Assembly: GCF_014803405.1 (NCBI RefSeq)
Contig: NZ_JACYFG010000002.1
Coordinates: forward strand, 1-64,000
Direction of reading: 5' to 3'
DNA length: 64,000 nucleotides
Source: Pelagicoccus enzymogenes
GTDB taxonomy: Bacteria > Verrucomicrobiota > Verrucomicrobiia > Opitutales > Opitutaceae
Positions 9,712 to 18,318 of the stretch are shown piece after piece; position 1 is the first letter of the stretch, and every line of letters begins with the position of its first letter. A model generated the notes under the pieces. That model did not search any database. It was not told the origin of the DNA and saw nothing but the letters and a program-made list of their open reading frames with translations. The position numbers and the translations under genes were made by a program.

Positions 9712-10740
9712 ATGCCAAGCGAACTCCAAAAAATCCCTAGCCAACCAGAGATCCTCACCACCACCGTCGGATCTTATAGCCCGATTGACTGGCTTGCCGC
9801 CCTCCCCAGCGAGCAGGCGGTGCTGGACGCTACCGCGGTCGTCATCCATACCCAACAGTCATGCGGCATCGACCTGCCGACCGACGGCGAACTCTATCGA
9901 TTCGACGTCAACCACCCCGATACCAACGGGATGATCGAGTACTTCATTTCACGTATCGGCGGTATCGATACACAAGTAGGCATCTCCGATTCGAAAGCCT
10001 TTCGGAAAAAGAAGGAAATGGGATTCCGGCGCAAACCAGCAGGAGTCGTACGTGGCCCGCTCAACGAAGGTTCGCTGGACTTGGAGGAAGCCTGCGCCCG
10101 GTCCGCCTCCGTAGCCAACGGCCCGCTCAAGTTTACCTTGACCAGCCCCTATATGCTCGCCCGCACCTTGCTGGACACGCACTACGGAAGTCTCGAAGAC
10201 CTCACCCTTGCCATCGCCGACACCTTGGCGGAGCAGGTGTCCGAACTGCCTTGCGCCTGCGTGCAAGTCGACGAAGCCAACATTCCGGGCAGTCCGGAAA
10301 ACGCGCCGCTGGCCCAGGAAGCGATCAACCGGATCCTTCGCAAAGTGAATGCGGAGCGAGCCGTCCATTTCTGCTTTGGAAACTATGGCGGCCAATCGAT
10401 ACAAGCAGGCGGCTGGAAAGCGCTGACTGACTTCTTGAACGGGCTCGAAACCGACCACCTCGTCCTCGAGCTAGCCCATCGACCCAAGAGTGACTTGTTG
10501 GCGCTCAAGGAAATCGACCCTAAAATAAAACTAGGACTCGGTGTCATCGACATTAAGGTAAACCATGTCGAAACCGCTGACCAAGTGGCTGCCCGCATCG
10601 AGGAAGCTGCCAAGGTCGTCGGCGCTGACCGTATCGGCTGGGTTCACCCGGACTGCGGATTTTGGATGCTCAAGCGCTCGATTGCCGACCGCAAGCTAGA
10701 GGCACTCGTGCAAGGTCGCGACAAGTTCCTCGGACGCTAG
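9712..10740 (+). CDS. stand-alone MetE catalytic-domain (core methionine synthase-like) methyltransferase
   Basis: 342 aa covering only the C-terminal zinc-methyltransferase barrel of cobalamin-independent methionine synthase; the N-terminal half of MetE (about 400 residues) is absent. The zinc ligands are intact: His219 and Cys221 (HFC), Glu253 (LEL) and Cys315 (HPDCGF), and the homocysteine-binding VDE motif is at 186-188. Core MetE proteins often do not use methyl-folate polyglutamate as full MetE does, and some need other partners. Its position after metF, 51 bp downstream, suggests it takes part of the methyl groups to methionine or acts on another methyl carrier. Which one is open. Confidence 0.8.
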   Translation: MPSELQKIPSQPEILTTTVGSYSPIDWLAALPSEQAVLDATAVVIHTQQSCGIDLPTDGELYRFDVNHPDTNGMIEYFISRIGGIDTQVGISDSKAFRKKKEMGFRRKPAGVVRGPLNEGSLDLEEACARSASVANGPLKFTLTSPYMLARTLLDTHYGSLEDLTLAIADTLAEQVSELPCACVQVDEANIPGSPENAPLAQEAINRILRKVNAERAVHFCFGNYGGQSIQAGGWKALTDFLNGLETDHLVLELAHRPKSDLLALKEIDPKIKLGLGVIDIKVNHVETADQVAARIEEAAKVVGADRIGWVHPDCGFWMLKRSIADRKLEALVQGRDKFLGR

Positions 10741-10796
10741 AGCTAGGACCGCGACAGCTGCGAGAAAGGCTCGTCACCGCAAACAGTCATAGCCCT

Positions 10797-12503
10797 ATGC
10801 TTGGTATCGGTTTCCTCAACCTTGTCGTTCTCATCGCGTACCTGCTGGGCGTAACGCTTCTTGGAACGCTCTCCATGAGGAAAATCAAGGGCATGAGCGA
10901 CTTCATCATGCCGCGGCGCTTCGGCAAGTGGATGATGACCATGCATGCCTTCGGCTCGGGAACTCACTCGGACCAAGCCGTAAGCGTCGCCTCCAAGACC
11001 TACACCAACGGGCTCTCGGGAATCTGGTACCAGTGGCTCTACCTTTTCGGCACGCCCTTCTACTGGCTGATCGCCCCCATGATGCGGCGCTTTCGGGCCC
11101 TCACCACCGCAGACATCTTCGAACTCCGCTACAATCGTAGCGTGGCCATGCTCTATTCCGTAATCAGTATTGGAATGATGGTGACAACGATCGGCTTGAT
11201 GCTCAAAGGCTCCGGAGCCGTCATCTCAGGAGCGAGCGGAGGCGTTATTTCCCCGAATATTGCCATCATCCTGATGACGGTGCTCTTTGTTGGATACGGT
11301 ACCGCTGGAGGCTTGGGGGGAGCGATCGTGACCGATTTCGTGCAAGGAATCATGACGATCATCTTCTCCTTCCTGCTGCTCCCCTTCGTGCTCAGCGCTA
11401 CTGGCGGCATGCAGGGCGTTCGCCAAACCGTAGCCGACCCGCAGGTATTCTCGCTCGTCGCCCCCAGCGAAATCGGATTCTTTTACATCGTTGCCATCGC
11501 CATAAACGGTCTGATCGGTATCGTTACCCAGCCCCACATACTCTCCAGCTGCGCCGCCGGAAAAACCGAACGCGAGGGTCAGTTCGGTTTCGTGGTCGGC
11601 AGCTTCACCAAACGCTTCTGCACCGTAGCTTGGTGCCTGACCGGTCTGGCAGGCATCGCCTACTACGCAGGACAGGACATCGACCCCGACCACCTCTATG
11701 GCATGCTCTCCCGCGAGTTTTTTCCTGAAATCATGCCCGGACTTCTGGGCTTGTTCATCGCCACCCTCCTAGCCTCCGTCATGAGCTCCTGCGATTCCTT
11801 CATGATCTCCGCCTCGGCCCTATTCACTGAAAACATCTACAAGCCGCTGCGTTCCAAGAAGAGCGACCGTCACTACCTATGGGCAGCCCGCGCCATGTCG
11901 GTGGTGGTCGTGCTGCTTGGCGTGCTCTACGCGTATTCACTATCCGGAGTCATAGAAGGACTCGAGTTCCTCTGGAAAATCGGGCCGATGATGGGAATCG
12001 CCTTTTGGCTCGGCCTCTTCTGGCGACGGACTACCTCGGCCGCAGCCTGGGCCTCCACCCTTACCGCCCTCATGGTGTGGTGGCTGAGTTCCCAGCCATT
12101 CTTTGCCTCGTGGCTCGCCCACTTCGACTTCGCTCGCAGTTGGCGCATCGTAGTCGAAACGCAGGGAACAACTGAAATCTACCTGCCCTGGCAGATGACC
12201 GCCTATCTCAGCCTTGGATTCCTAGTCGGCATCGCAACCAGTTTCTGCACACAGAGAACTGCTGCCGAGAAGCTGGACCGCTACTACGCCCTGCAGCGCA
12301 CTCCGGTACTCGAGCAAGAGGACAATAGCGCCTTACCCTGCACCCTCCCAGAGGGAACCCAACCGCTCCCCCGCAAAACGCTTTTTCCAAACACGGAACT
12401 GGAACTCTCCCTCCCCAGCAAACGCTCTCTCGTAGGATTTGCCGCAGGCTGGCTCTGTGTTGCCGCCATCATCCTCAGCCTCTACTGGATCGCAGCCGCC
12501 TGA
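10797..12503 (+). CDS. sodium:solute symporter (SSS family), last gene of the demethylase operon
   Basis: 568 aa from the ATG at 10797 (56 bp after the MetE-like gene), with about 13-14 hydrophobic segments and the SSS-like start FLNLVVLIAYLLGV. The block SGTHSDQAVSVASKTYTNG near residue 60 corresponds to one in the second symporter of this window (59721-61826), so both belong to one subfamily. Placement as final gene of the operon makes it the likely importer of the methylated substrate or exporter of a product; substrate is unknown. A short GCCCC-TT-GGGGC hairpin follows the stop at 12513-12524, in the 37-bp gap shared with the convergent nagB gene. Confidence 0.85.
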   Translation: MLGIGFLNLVVLIAYLLGVTLLGTLSMRKIKGMSDFIMPRRFGKWMMTMHAFGSGTHSDQAVSVASKTYTNGLSGIWYQWLYLFGTPFYWLIAPMMRRFRALTTADIFELRYNRSVAMLYSVISIGMMVTTIGLMLKGSGAVISGASGGVISPNIAIILMTVLFVGYGTAGGLGGAIVTDFVQGIMTIIFSFLLLPFVLSATGGMQGVRQTVADPQVFSLVAPSEIGFFYIVAIAINGLIGIVTQPHILSSCAAGKTEREGQFGFVVGSFTKRFCTVAWCLTGLAGIAYYAGQDIDPDHLYGMLSREFFPEIMPGLLGLFIATLLASVMSSCDSFMISASALFTENIYKPLRSKKSDRHYLWAARAMSVVVVLLGVLYAYSLSGVIEGLEFLWKIGPMMGIAFWLGLFWRRTTSAAAWASTLTALMVWWLSSQPFFASWLAHFDFARSWRIVVETQGTTEIYLPWQMTAYLSLGFLVGIATSFCTQRTAAEKLDRYYALQRTPVLEQEDNSALPCTLPEGTQPLPRKTLFPNTELELSLPSKRSLVGFAAGWLCVAAIILSLYWIAAA

Positions 12504-12540
12504 ACAATCTTTGCCCCTTGGGGCACAAGCTTTAATTCCC

Positions 12541-13329
12541 CTACAGCTTCAGCAACGATGCTGAATCCAAGTCCAAGAAGAGCCGAGCGTTGGGGTGTTG
12601 GCGACAGAGCGTGGCCGGACAGTGTCCTCCGATTGGCCCCTCCACCGCTGCTTTTACTGCCGCGGCTTTCGTCTTGGCTGGTATCACCCCACTCAATACA
12701 CCTGCTGTCGAAAAAACCTTCAGAGTTAAGGTGATCGCATGCGTTGGCACCTCATCGATGCTCGCAAAACAACCATCGTTGACCTGTTGCTGGCGACAGG
12801 TTTGGTCAAGCTGGACCACTTTGGCCCACTGTTGCTCCGAAAAATCGGCTGGGGGATCGTTGAAGGCGAGGTGCCCGTTTTCGCCAAACCCAAGGCAAAC
12901 AAGGTCGATTGGAGCTTCACCCAGCAAGCCGTTCAATCGTTCGCACTCCGCCTTAGCATCCGGAGTTTCACCTCGAATCTCGTGAAATGCCTTCACGGAT
13001 ACATGCTTCAGAAAATGCTCGTACTGGTAGTTGCGAAAGCTCTGATCGTGGCTCGCCGACAATCCGATATACTCGTCCATGTGAAATACAACGACTCGTC
13101 CCCAGTCCACTTTGTCGCGGTTGGCAGCGCTCGTCAGGGCCGCAAAGAACTCGTCCTGCGAGGGAGCGCTGCCCACCACGATTCGCACCTCTTCCTTCGT
13201 CTTTAGCAAGCTCTCCAACGTGTCCGTCACGTAGGCAGCTGCGGCTCCGCCCATTCCGGGCCGTGATGGGTAGACCCCCACCTTTAAGCTGCCGCTTTTC
13301 ACTTCCTTGATCGGTTTCTCAACTGTCAT
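12541..13329 (-). CDS. nagB: glucosamine-6-phosphate deaminase
   Basis: 262 aa, normal length for NagB. The catalytic loop HMDEYIG places Asp85 and Glu86 where expected, and the ring-opening motif FGENGHLAFNDPP gives Glu150 and His153. It converts glucosamine-6-phosphate to fructose-6-phosphate and ammonia. It begins 6 bp after nagA, so the two form an operon. The N-terminal extension of about 15 residues over the minimal fold is Lys-rich and of no evident function. The presence of nagBA in this neighbourhood points to amino-sugar release from the glycans attacked by the nearby lyases and sulfatase. Confidence 0.92.
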   Translation of the reverse strand: MTVEKPIKEVKSGSLKVGVYPSRPGMGGAAAAYVTDTLESLLKTKEEVRIVVGSAPSQDEFFAALTSAANRDKVDWGRVVVFHMDEYIGLSASHDQSFRNYQYEHFLKHVSVKAFHEIRGETPDAKAECERLNGLLGEAPIDLVCLGFGENGHLAFNDPPADFSEQQWAKVVQLDQTCRQQQVNDGCFASIDEVPTHAITLTLKVFSTAGVLSGVIPAKTKAAAVKAAVEGPIGGHCPATLCRQHPNARLFLDLDSASLLKL

Positions 13330-13335
13330 CGTTTT

Positions 13336-14277
13336 TCAGTTCCCTGTTTCTTCCAAAGTGATTCCGAAGTGAGCGGCGGGAGCCGTCGCGCATTGGGCAA
13401 GAGCCTCGCTTTCTTCGAGTTCGAGCCAATTCAACACGTTACGGAAAGCCCTGTCCATCGTCAGCGAGGAACCAGCAAAGCGACCGTCTCCCGGCAAGTG
13501 CACCACCCCATCTTCGCCTACTTCCAAATCGTAACCAGCGAGAGGATACACGCCGGGAGGCGATCCCGCTGCTGACATGCAATCAGTAGTGAAAAAGACC
13601 TTCCCTAGAGGTTTCGCCCGGTAAAAATTCTGAAGAACGAAGCGAGGCAAATGGATTCCGTCCGGAATCAAGCAGGCTATCAATTCGTCGCGAGCGAGCA
13701 GTCGCTGAACCACGTTGTCATGACGATGCATCTCCAGCGGAACCGCGTTTCCCAAATGGGTGGCCAGAGTCGCTCCTGCCTGAATCGCACGATCGATATC
13801 GGATTCCGAAGCGTTGGTATGTCCCAGTCCAATACGAACGCCCCTAGCCGCAGCTAAGGCAACGACCTCTTCGGATCCTCTCCGTTCCGGAGCTAAAGTC
13901 ACCAGTTTCAACTTGCCTCCTGACGCATCGTAGAGACGCAGAAAGTCTGCAGCCTTGGGATCGCATGCTAGCTCCCTCGAATGAGCTCCGTGATAGCCAG
14001 TCTCGCAGGAAATCCAAGGTCCTTCGAGATGATACCCCTTCACAACCGCGGCGATACTTGGATCGCGGTTTCGCAAGCGTTCGAAATTCTCCAGCTTCCA
14101 ACAAAGGCTGTCGATGCTGTCGGTGATCAAGGTTGCCAGAATTCCTACCGTATCATGCCTCTGCAAAGCCTCCACGACATGCAAAAGCTGCGGCAACTCT
14201 AAATCCGGGGATTGAAAATCAACTCCCGCGAATCCATTTACCTGCAGATCAAAAAGCTTCTGTTTCGTTCGTGACAT
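13336..14277 (-). CDS. nagA: N-acetylglucosamine-6-phosphate deacetylase, short form
   Basis: 313 aa with the amidohydrolase TIM-barrel motifs of NagA: DLQVNGF at 10-16, metal ligand Glu85 in HLEGPW, His153 in LGHTNA, His174 in THLGN, and catalytic Asp232 in TTDCMSAAG. Typical NagA is about 380 aa; the N-terminal small beta-domain is missing, so the protein starts directly at the barrel. Short NagA-like forms are common outside enterobacteria. It removes acetate from GlcNAc-6-phosphate, feeding NagB next door. It sits 104 bp downstream of the propeller gene at 14382 and could be read from the same long transcript. Confidence 0.88.
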   Translation of the reverse strand: MSRTKQKLFDLQVNGFAGVDFQSPDLELPQLLHVVEALQRHDTVGILATLITDSIDSLCWKLENFERLRNRDPSIAAVVKGYHLEGPWISCETGYHGAHSRELACDPKAADFLRLYDASGGKLKLVTLAPERRGSEEVVALAAARGVRIGLGHTNASESDIDRAIQAGATLATHLGNAVPLEMHRHDNVVQRLLARDELIACLIPDGIHLPRFVLQNFYRAKPLGKVFFTTDCMSAAGSPPGVYPLAGYDLEVGEDGVVHLPGDGRFAGSSLTMDRAFRNVLNWLELEESEALAQCATAPAAHFGITLEETGN

Positions 14278-14308
14278 ACAACACCTTCACGTTCTCCAAA
14301 TCCGCAAA

Positions 14309-14336
14309 CCTGCAGCGGCAACTAAACCGCTGCAGG
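14309..14336 (-). terminator. hairpin between propeller gene and nagA
   Basis: Perfect 10-bp arms CCTGCAGCGG and CCGCTGCAGG enclose an 8-nt loop. Read on the minus strand it is followed only by TTTGCGG, so it may be an attenuator or processing hairpin rather than a full terminator. It sits in the 104-bp gap upstream of nagA. Confidence 0.4.
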
Positions 14337-14381
14337 AAAACGACTCCATTGATCTGTGAACAAAAAGAAAGAGCCTCCGAA

Positions 14382-15392
14382 CTACTCGACCCCAATCACG
14401 CCGAGATCGTAAACGTAAGCTCCCATCAGACCTCCCTCATTCCAGTTGCGACCGAGATTATCGGAATGCACCGTGCCCTCCTCGAAGGTAGACACCCATA
14501 GGCGGCCCTTTTGCTGCGGGTCGAAAACCATGGAGGTGACATTTTGAGAGGGCAGCCCCTCTCCTCTCGCCCTCCACGTTTCGCCCCCGTCGTTGGAAAC
14601 CCAAACACCGGTTCCCCAACCACCAGCCGCCATCCTCGAAGCGTCAAAGGGATCCACTGCGACCGCGTATATATTGTTATTCGCTAGAGCGGGAGCTGTC
14701 TGGCTCCACGTTTTTCCGTCATTGCGAGACAAATACACGCCTTCGCCTTCCGTACCAACAATCCAAAGATCCAGGTTCGCCTCGCTGCGAGCCATACGCA
14801 GGATGACGGAACGAGGCGTGCTACGAACGCGCTTCCATGTATGAGCTCTATCGATACTTTGATAGACACCATCGGCTGTTCCCAACAAAACCCGTTTCGG
14901 ATTCCGCTCGTCTACGACAACGGTGCGGGAAAACTTCTCCGCCAGACCTCGGTTGGCTGGCTTCCAGCTTTCGCCACCATCGTAGCTCACGCTCACGCCC
15001 CAGATCGAGGAGGCATAGATGTTGCGGCCGTCCTGCGGGTCGATCGCGATCTTGGTGAAGTCGCTTTCCCTCCAGCCCGAGGTCATCTTCCAGGTTTCTC
15101 CGCCGTCGAGGGAGCGGACAATTCCGTTTCCGCAGGCGAGAAAAATGCGCTCCGGATCCGCAGGGTCCGTCGTGATGCTGCTGATCATTTGGATCACCGG
15201 TCCGGTGCGTATCCAGTCGTCCGCCTCCCGATCATAGAGGAAGACTCCCGAGTCGGTTGGGATCGGGCTGGATTCCTGGGCCTTCGTCATGGCCAGGGCC
15301 GCAAAGATCTTGGTTTCCTCTGCCGACTGCCCCTGAACCGCAATGGCTACCGCAGCCAAACCGGTCGCTAGTTTGAGAATTGAGTGCTTCAT
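14382..15392 (-). CDS. secreted beta-propeller protein with BNR/sortilin-like repeats
   Basis: 336 aa with a signal peptide (ILKLATGLAAVAIAVQG) and at least five Asp-box-like repeats, for example SLDGGETWK, SYDGGESWK, SIDRAHTWK, SRNDGKTWS and SNDGGETWR, spaced about 45-60 residues. This is the look of VPS10/YCF48-type seven-bladed propellers rather than a catalytic sialidase, as no Arg triad or Tyr/Glu pair stands out. The ATG overlaps the stop of the 641-aa upstream gene by 4 bp (ATGA), so they are translationally coupled and probably work together on the same glycan. A binding or processing role is inferred. Confidence 0.75.
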   Translation of the reverse strand: MKHSILKLATGLAAVAIAVQGQSAEETKIFAALAMTKAQESSPIPTDSGVFLYDREADDWIRTGPVIQMISSITTDPADPERIFLACGNGIVRSLDGGETWKMTSGWRESDFTKIAIDPQDGRNIYASSIWGVSVSYDGGESWKPANRGLAEKFSRTVVVDERNPKRVLLGTADGVYQSIDRAHTWKRVRSTPRSVILRMARSEANLDLWIVGTEGEGVYLSRNDGKTWSQTAPALANNNIYAVAVDPFDASRMAAGGWGTGVWVSNDGGETWRARGEGLPSQNVTSMVFDPQQKGRLWVSTFEEGTVHSDNLGRNWNEGGLMGAYVYDLGVIGVE

Positions 15393-17314
15393 TCTGCTGT
15401 TGAAATAGACGTTTCCGTAGTGAGGTTTTCGAAATCAAGCGTGTAGCGCTCCTGGCCAAAACGGATTTCCAAGCGCTCGCTCTCACGCTCCGCATACGAA
15501 AATGGCCCGTCGAACAGCTTCCACTCGCTGTGATCAACCGCCTTTCCGTTCACGGAAAGATGACCGCCATAGGTCGCAGAGAGCTTTTTTCCTGCCAGGT
15601 TGGTGAAAGTAACCTTTGGGGTTGGCTCCAAGGAATACACCATGGGAAGGGAACGAATCGCATTCTTGAACGCTTCATAAGATGAAAACTCCGATACCGG
15701 AGCCACCTCCAAAATGTAACCATTTTTCAACGACTCGCTTACCAAGCATTGGCTACCGCGAGCCAGTTCCTCGAAGTTCGTGCTGAACCATGCTCCGGCC
15801 CCGCTCTTGAGCAAACCGGTCCAGTCTACTTCTCGCCATTCTCCGGGAGCGAAAGGACGATAGGCCACGTACACAGCCCCGCCTTGTCCGAAGATCCACC
15901 CTGACTCGTCCTCAACCCGCTGCTTCAGGTCGCGGGAGAAAAGCGTGTGGATCAACGGGAAACGCGTTCCTTCCGGGATATCGTAAAGGGCGATCAAGGT
16001 CGATTCGTCCTGGAAGACATGCTCGTAAGGCGATCCTCCTTCCAATTTGTCTGGCGAGTCGTAATCGACTTTCGAACGGGCTATCAGGTCGGTCACCGTA
16101 TCCCAGTACTCACCAAAATACATGGTTCCCTCAAGAGGCGAGGAGTACGGCTGCACGCCAAACATCGTATTCGTTTTTCCTGACGCATCCTCTTCTCGCC
16201 AGATCAAACTCCATGTCTGCTGCTGGATGGGCTGGAGCAAGCCTCCTTGGGAGGAACCGAGAATAAAGTCGGGGTGCACGTAACTGTATTTGTAGACGGG
16301 TGCGGTGCTTTTGCCGTCGATTTCGAAGGCATCTTCGCCCGCATGGCGTACCCGCCAGCGCGTGCGCTTGAGCTCCCGCTGCACATAGGCCTCGTCAGCC
16401 CGACCATGGGCAATGCGATACAAGATCGGAGGCGGCGTGTATCCGCTCAGGGCAATCAAGGTATTGCCTGCGTTGGGTCGATACTCGCCTTGATTGAAGA
16501 AAAGCCACCCGTGGGCCGCCCCCGCCGTCAAGGAAGGCTGGAGCAAGTAGCGGGGGTAGAGTCGGCTGTGGGCTCCTCCGTAAGCGCCCTCCAGGTTTTC
16601 CACCACATAGTCCAGCAGGATGTAGTCCATCATCATCTTGCCCTGCTGGCGAACCACCGGATCCTGAGCCCAGCCAGCAAGCAAGGCCATGGGCCGCGTG
16701 TACTCTTCGATGTAGTTGGGCGAATCGTATTCACCTTGCCCATACGAGGTCGTGATACGGATCCAATCGGTAATGTAGTCCTTGGCTTCCGCCATGTTTT
16801 CCTCCGAAGACTTTCCATTGTACCAAAACTCTGGTCCGGCATCGGGGAACATTTCGCAAGCGAGGTAGATACTCGCATAATACATGATCCAATGGTTCTC
16901 GGTATCGCCACGATACGGGAAGTAAGTTCGCCACAGCTCCCGGATGAATGCCCAATCGTCGTCGTTCAGGACGCCGCGGCCCGTCTCCATCATCAACACC
17001 ATCGGGTGCATCCAAAACATAGCCCCTGTCGGGTTTTGGTTGGCTTCCCGGATGTGAGCCCGCGCCCATTCAATATTCGCGCCGCGGTGCAAATTGGCCG
17101 CTACTCGAAACATGCCTCCGCGCTTCGTGTTGCTGGTGTCGGTGCTTTCGACCTGCTGGTCGATCACGTATTCGCAACGCTCACGAAACTGGATAGCCAG
17201 CTCAGCGTCGCTGTAAAACGGCTCGGGCCCTTGCCCGTTCACTAAAGCCGGCAAAGCGACCACAGCCATCGCCACGGCTAACTTTCGTCTGATATTCATT
17301 ATCCTGATACTCAT
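15389..17314 (-). CDS. secreted protein of unassigned family, possible polysaccharide lyase of toroid plus beta-sheet type
   Basis: 641 aa with a signal peptide (RKLAVAMAVVALPALVNG). The first half is rich in helices and aromatic His/Tyr/Asn motifs (ENHWIMYYASIYLACEMF, SPNYIEEYTR, GGAHSR), as in alpha/alpha toroid lyases. The second half is beta-rich and closes with a small sheet domain (VTFTNLAGKKLSATYGG). I cannot place it in a numbered PL family. The Asn/His/Tyr/Arg set typical of alginate and heparin lyases may be present but I cannot assign it. A second ATG five codons in (17299) has an AGGA just upstream and may be the true start. The operon context with a heparinase-like gene favours lyase function. 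Confidence 0.6.
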   Translation of the reverse strand: MSIRIMNIRRKLAVAMAVVALPALVNGQGPEPFYSDAELAIQFRERCEYVIDQQVESTDTSNTKRGGMFRVAANLHRGANIEWARAHIREANQNPTGAMFWMHPMVLMMETGRGVLNDDDWAFIRELWRTYFPYRGDTENHWIMYYASIYLACEMFPDAGPEFWYNGKSSEENMAEAKDYITDWIRITTSYGQGEYDSPNYIEEYTRPMALLAGWAQDPVVRQQGKMMMDYILLDYVVENLEGAYGGAHSRLYPRYLLQPSLTAGAAHGWLFFNQGEYRPNAGNTLIALSGYTPPPILYRIAHGRADEAYVQRELKRTRWRVRHAGEDAFEIDGKSTAPVYKYSYVHPDFILGSSQGGLLQPIQQQTWSLIWREEDASGKTNTMFGVQPYSSPLEGTMYFGEYWDTVTDLIARSKVDYDSPDKLEGGSPYEHVFQDESTLIALYDIPEGTRFPLIHTLFSRDLKQRVEDESGWIFGQGGAVYVAYRPFAPGEWREVDWTGLLKSGAGAWFSTNFEELARGSQCLVSESLKNGYILEVAPVSEFSSYEAFKNAIRSLPMVYSLEPTPKVTFTNLAGKKLSATYGGHLSVNGKAVDHSEWKLFDGPFSYAERESERLEIRFGQERYTLDFENLTTETSISTAE

Positions 17315-17350
17315 GGGTTAAGTTGGCTCCAACATCTCTCGTTGGCTCTT

Positions 17351-18316
17351 CTATGGGGTAAAACAAATTTTGATCGCTTCCTGTTTTTGCAGCAACTCAA
17401 TGCCTTTACGGTAATCGCTGAGTGGCATTGTGGCGCTAATCAAGGGGGCTAGCTTGAGGGAGCCTGACTTGATATGCTGCAATGCCCGCTCCGCCGCAAA
17501 CCGATTCTGGTTGCCGTAGCCCACTAGGTGCAAGGCTCCACACCAGTGGAAAAAGCCAAATCGCACCTCCTCCCGCAATACGCCGAACAAGGCCACCACT
17601 TCGCGCGTTCGCTGCATCAGAAACTCTACCGAAACCGGCAAGCCCGTGCAATCGACCGCGAGCTCTAGTCGCTCCGGCTTAAATCGGTTATACGGAAAGC
17701 ATTCGGGATCCCGAGGGTCCAAAACTCGGTCTGCACCTAGGCTCAGGGCTAGGTCTCGCCTGGCCTCCACCGGGTCGAAAGCCACAACCTCGCTGGCTCC
17801 ATAGGCTTTGGCCAACTGCACCGCCAGCAGCCCGGCCGGCCCCAACCCGCTGACTCCGAATCGCTTTCCTTCGATCGGTGCGATGTTCAGGATCTGGTCA
17901 AAGGAAACTTGAATACACATGGCGAGCTCCAACGAAGCGATCTCCTCGATGCTCAAGTTTTTGGGTACCGCTATGAGATTCGCTGTATCCGCTATAACAT
18001 ACTCTGCATAACATCCGTCGCGGCCTGCCCCCTGGTCCTGCCAAAGGGCGACCCGGTCTCCCACTGCGAAGCCCTCGGCTCCCCCGCCGAGGCGTTCCAC
18101 GATGCCCACCGCTTCGTGTCCTGGATGGCCGATCGCGGTCGGGTAATCGATAACCCCTCCCGGAACCATAGACTCGCCCCGCATGAGATGCATATCCCAT
18201 TGCGGGCAAGTGGCCACCCCTTCAACTTTCAACAGAACTTGGCCCGGGCCGGGATCCGGAATGGGCGCCTCCACCCATTCGGGCTGTCCCGCCGCTTCGT
18301 AACGAATCGCTTTCAT
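17351..18316 (-). CDS. MDR-family zinc-type dehydrogenase
   Basis: 321 aa from the ATG at 18316, which leaves 2 bp after the previous stop. Medium-chain dehydrogenase pattern: GroES-like N-terminal domain with GHPGHEAVGIV (residues about 63-73) and a Rossmann fold with SGLGPAGLLAVQLAKAYGA. The catalytic-zinc Cys region reads VATCPQWD. The four-Cys structural zinc lobe is absent, as in sorbitol or L-idonate dehydrogenase-like members. The product of the lyase or glycosidase steps (a sugar, uronate or polyol) is the likely substrate, but this is inference from an operon shared with another MDR enzyme. Confidence 0.75.
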   Translation of the reverse strand: MKAIRYEAAGQPEWVEAPIPDPGPGQVLLKVEGVATCPQWDMHLMRGESMVPGGVIDYPTAIGHPGHEAVGIVERLGGGAEGFAVGDRVALWQDQGAGRDGCYAEYVIADTANLIAVPKNLSIEEIASLELAMCIQVSFDQILNIAPIEGKRFGVSGLGPAGLLAVQLAKAYGASEVVAFDPVEARRDLALSLGADRVLDPRDPECFPYNRFKPERLELAVDCTGLPVSVEFLMQRTREVVALFGVLREEVRFGFFHWCGALHLVGYGNQNRFAAERALQHIKSGSLKLAPLISATMPLSDYRKGIELLQKQEAIKICFTP

Positions 18317-18318
18317 CC

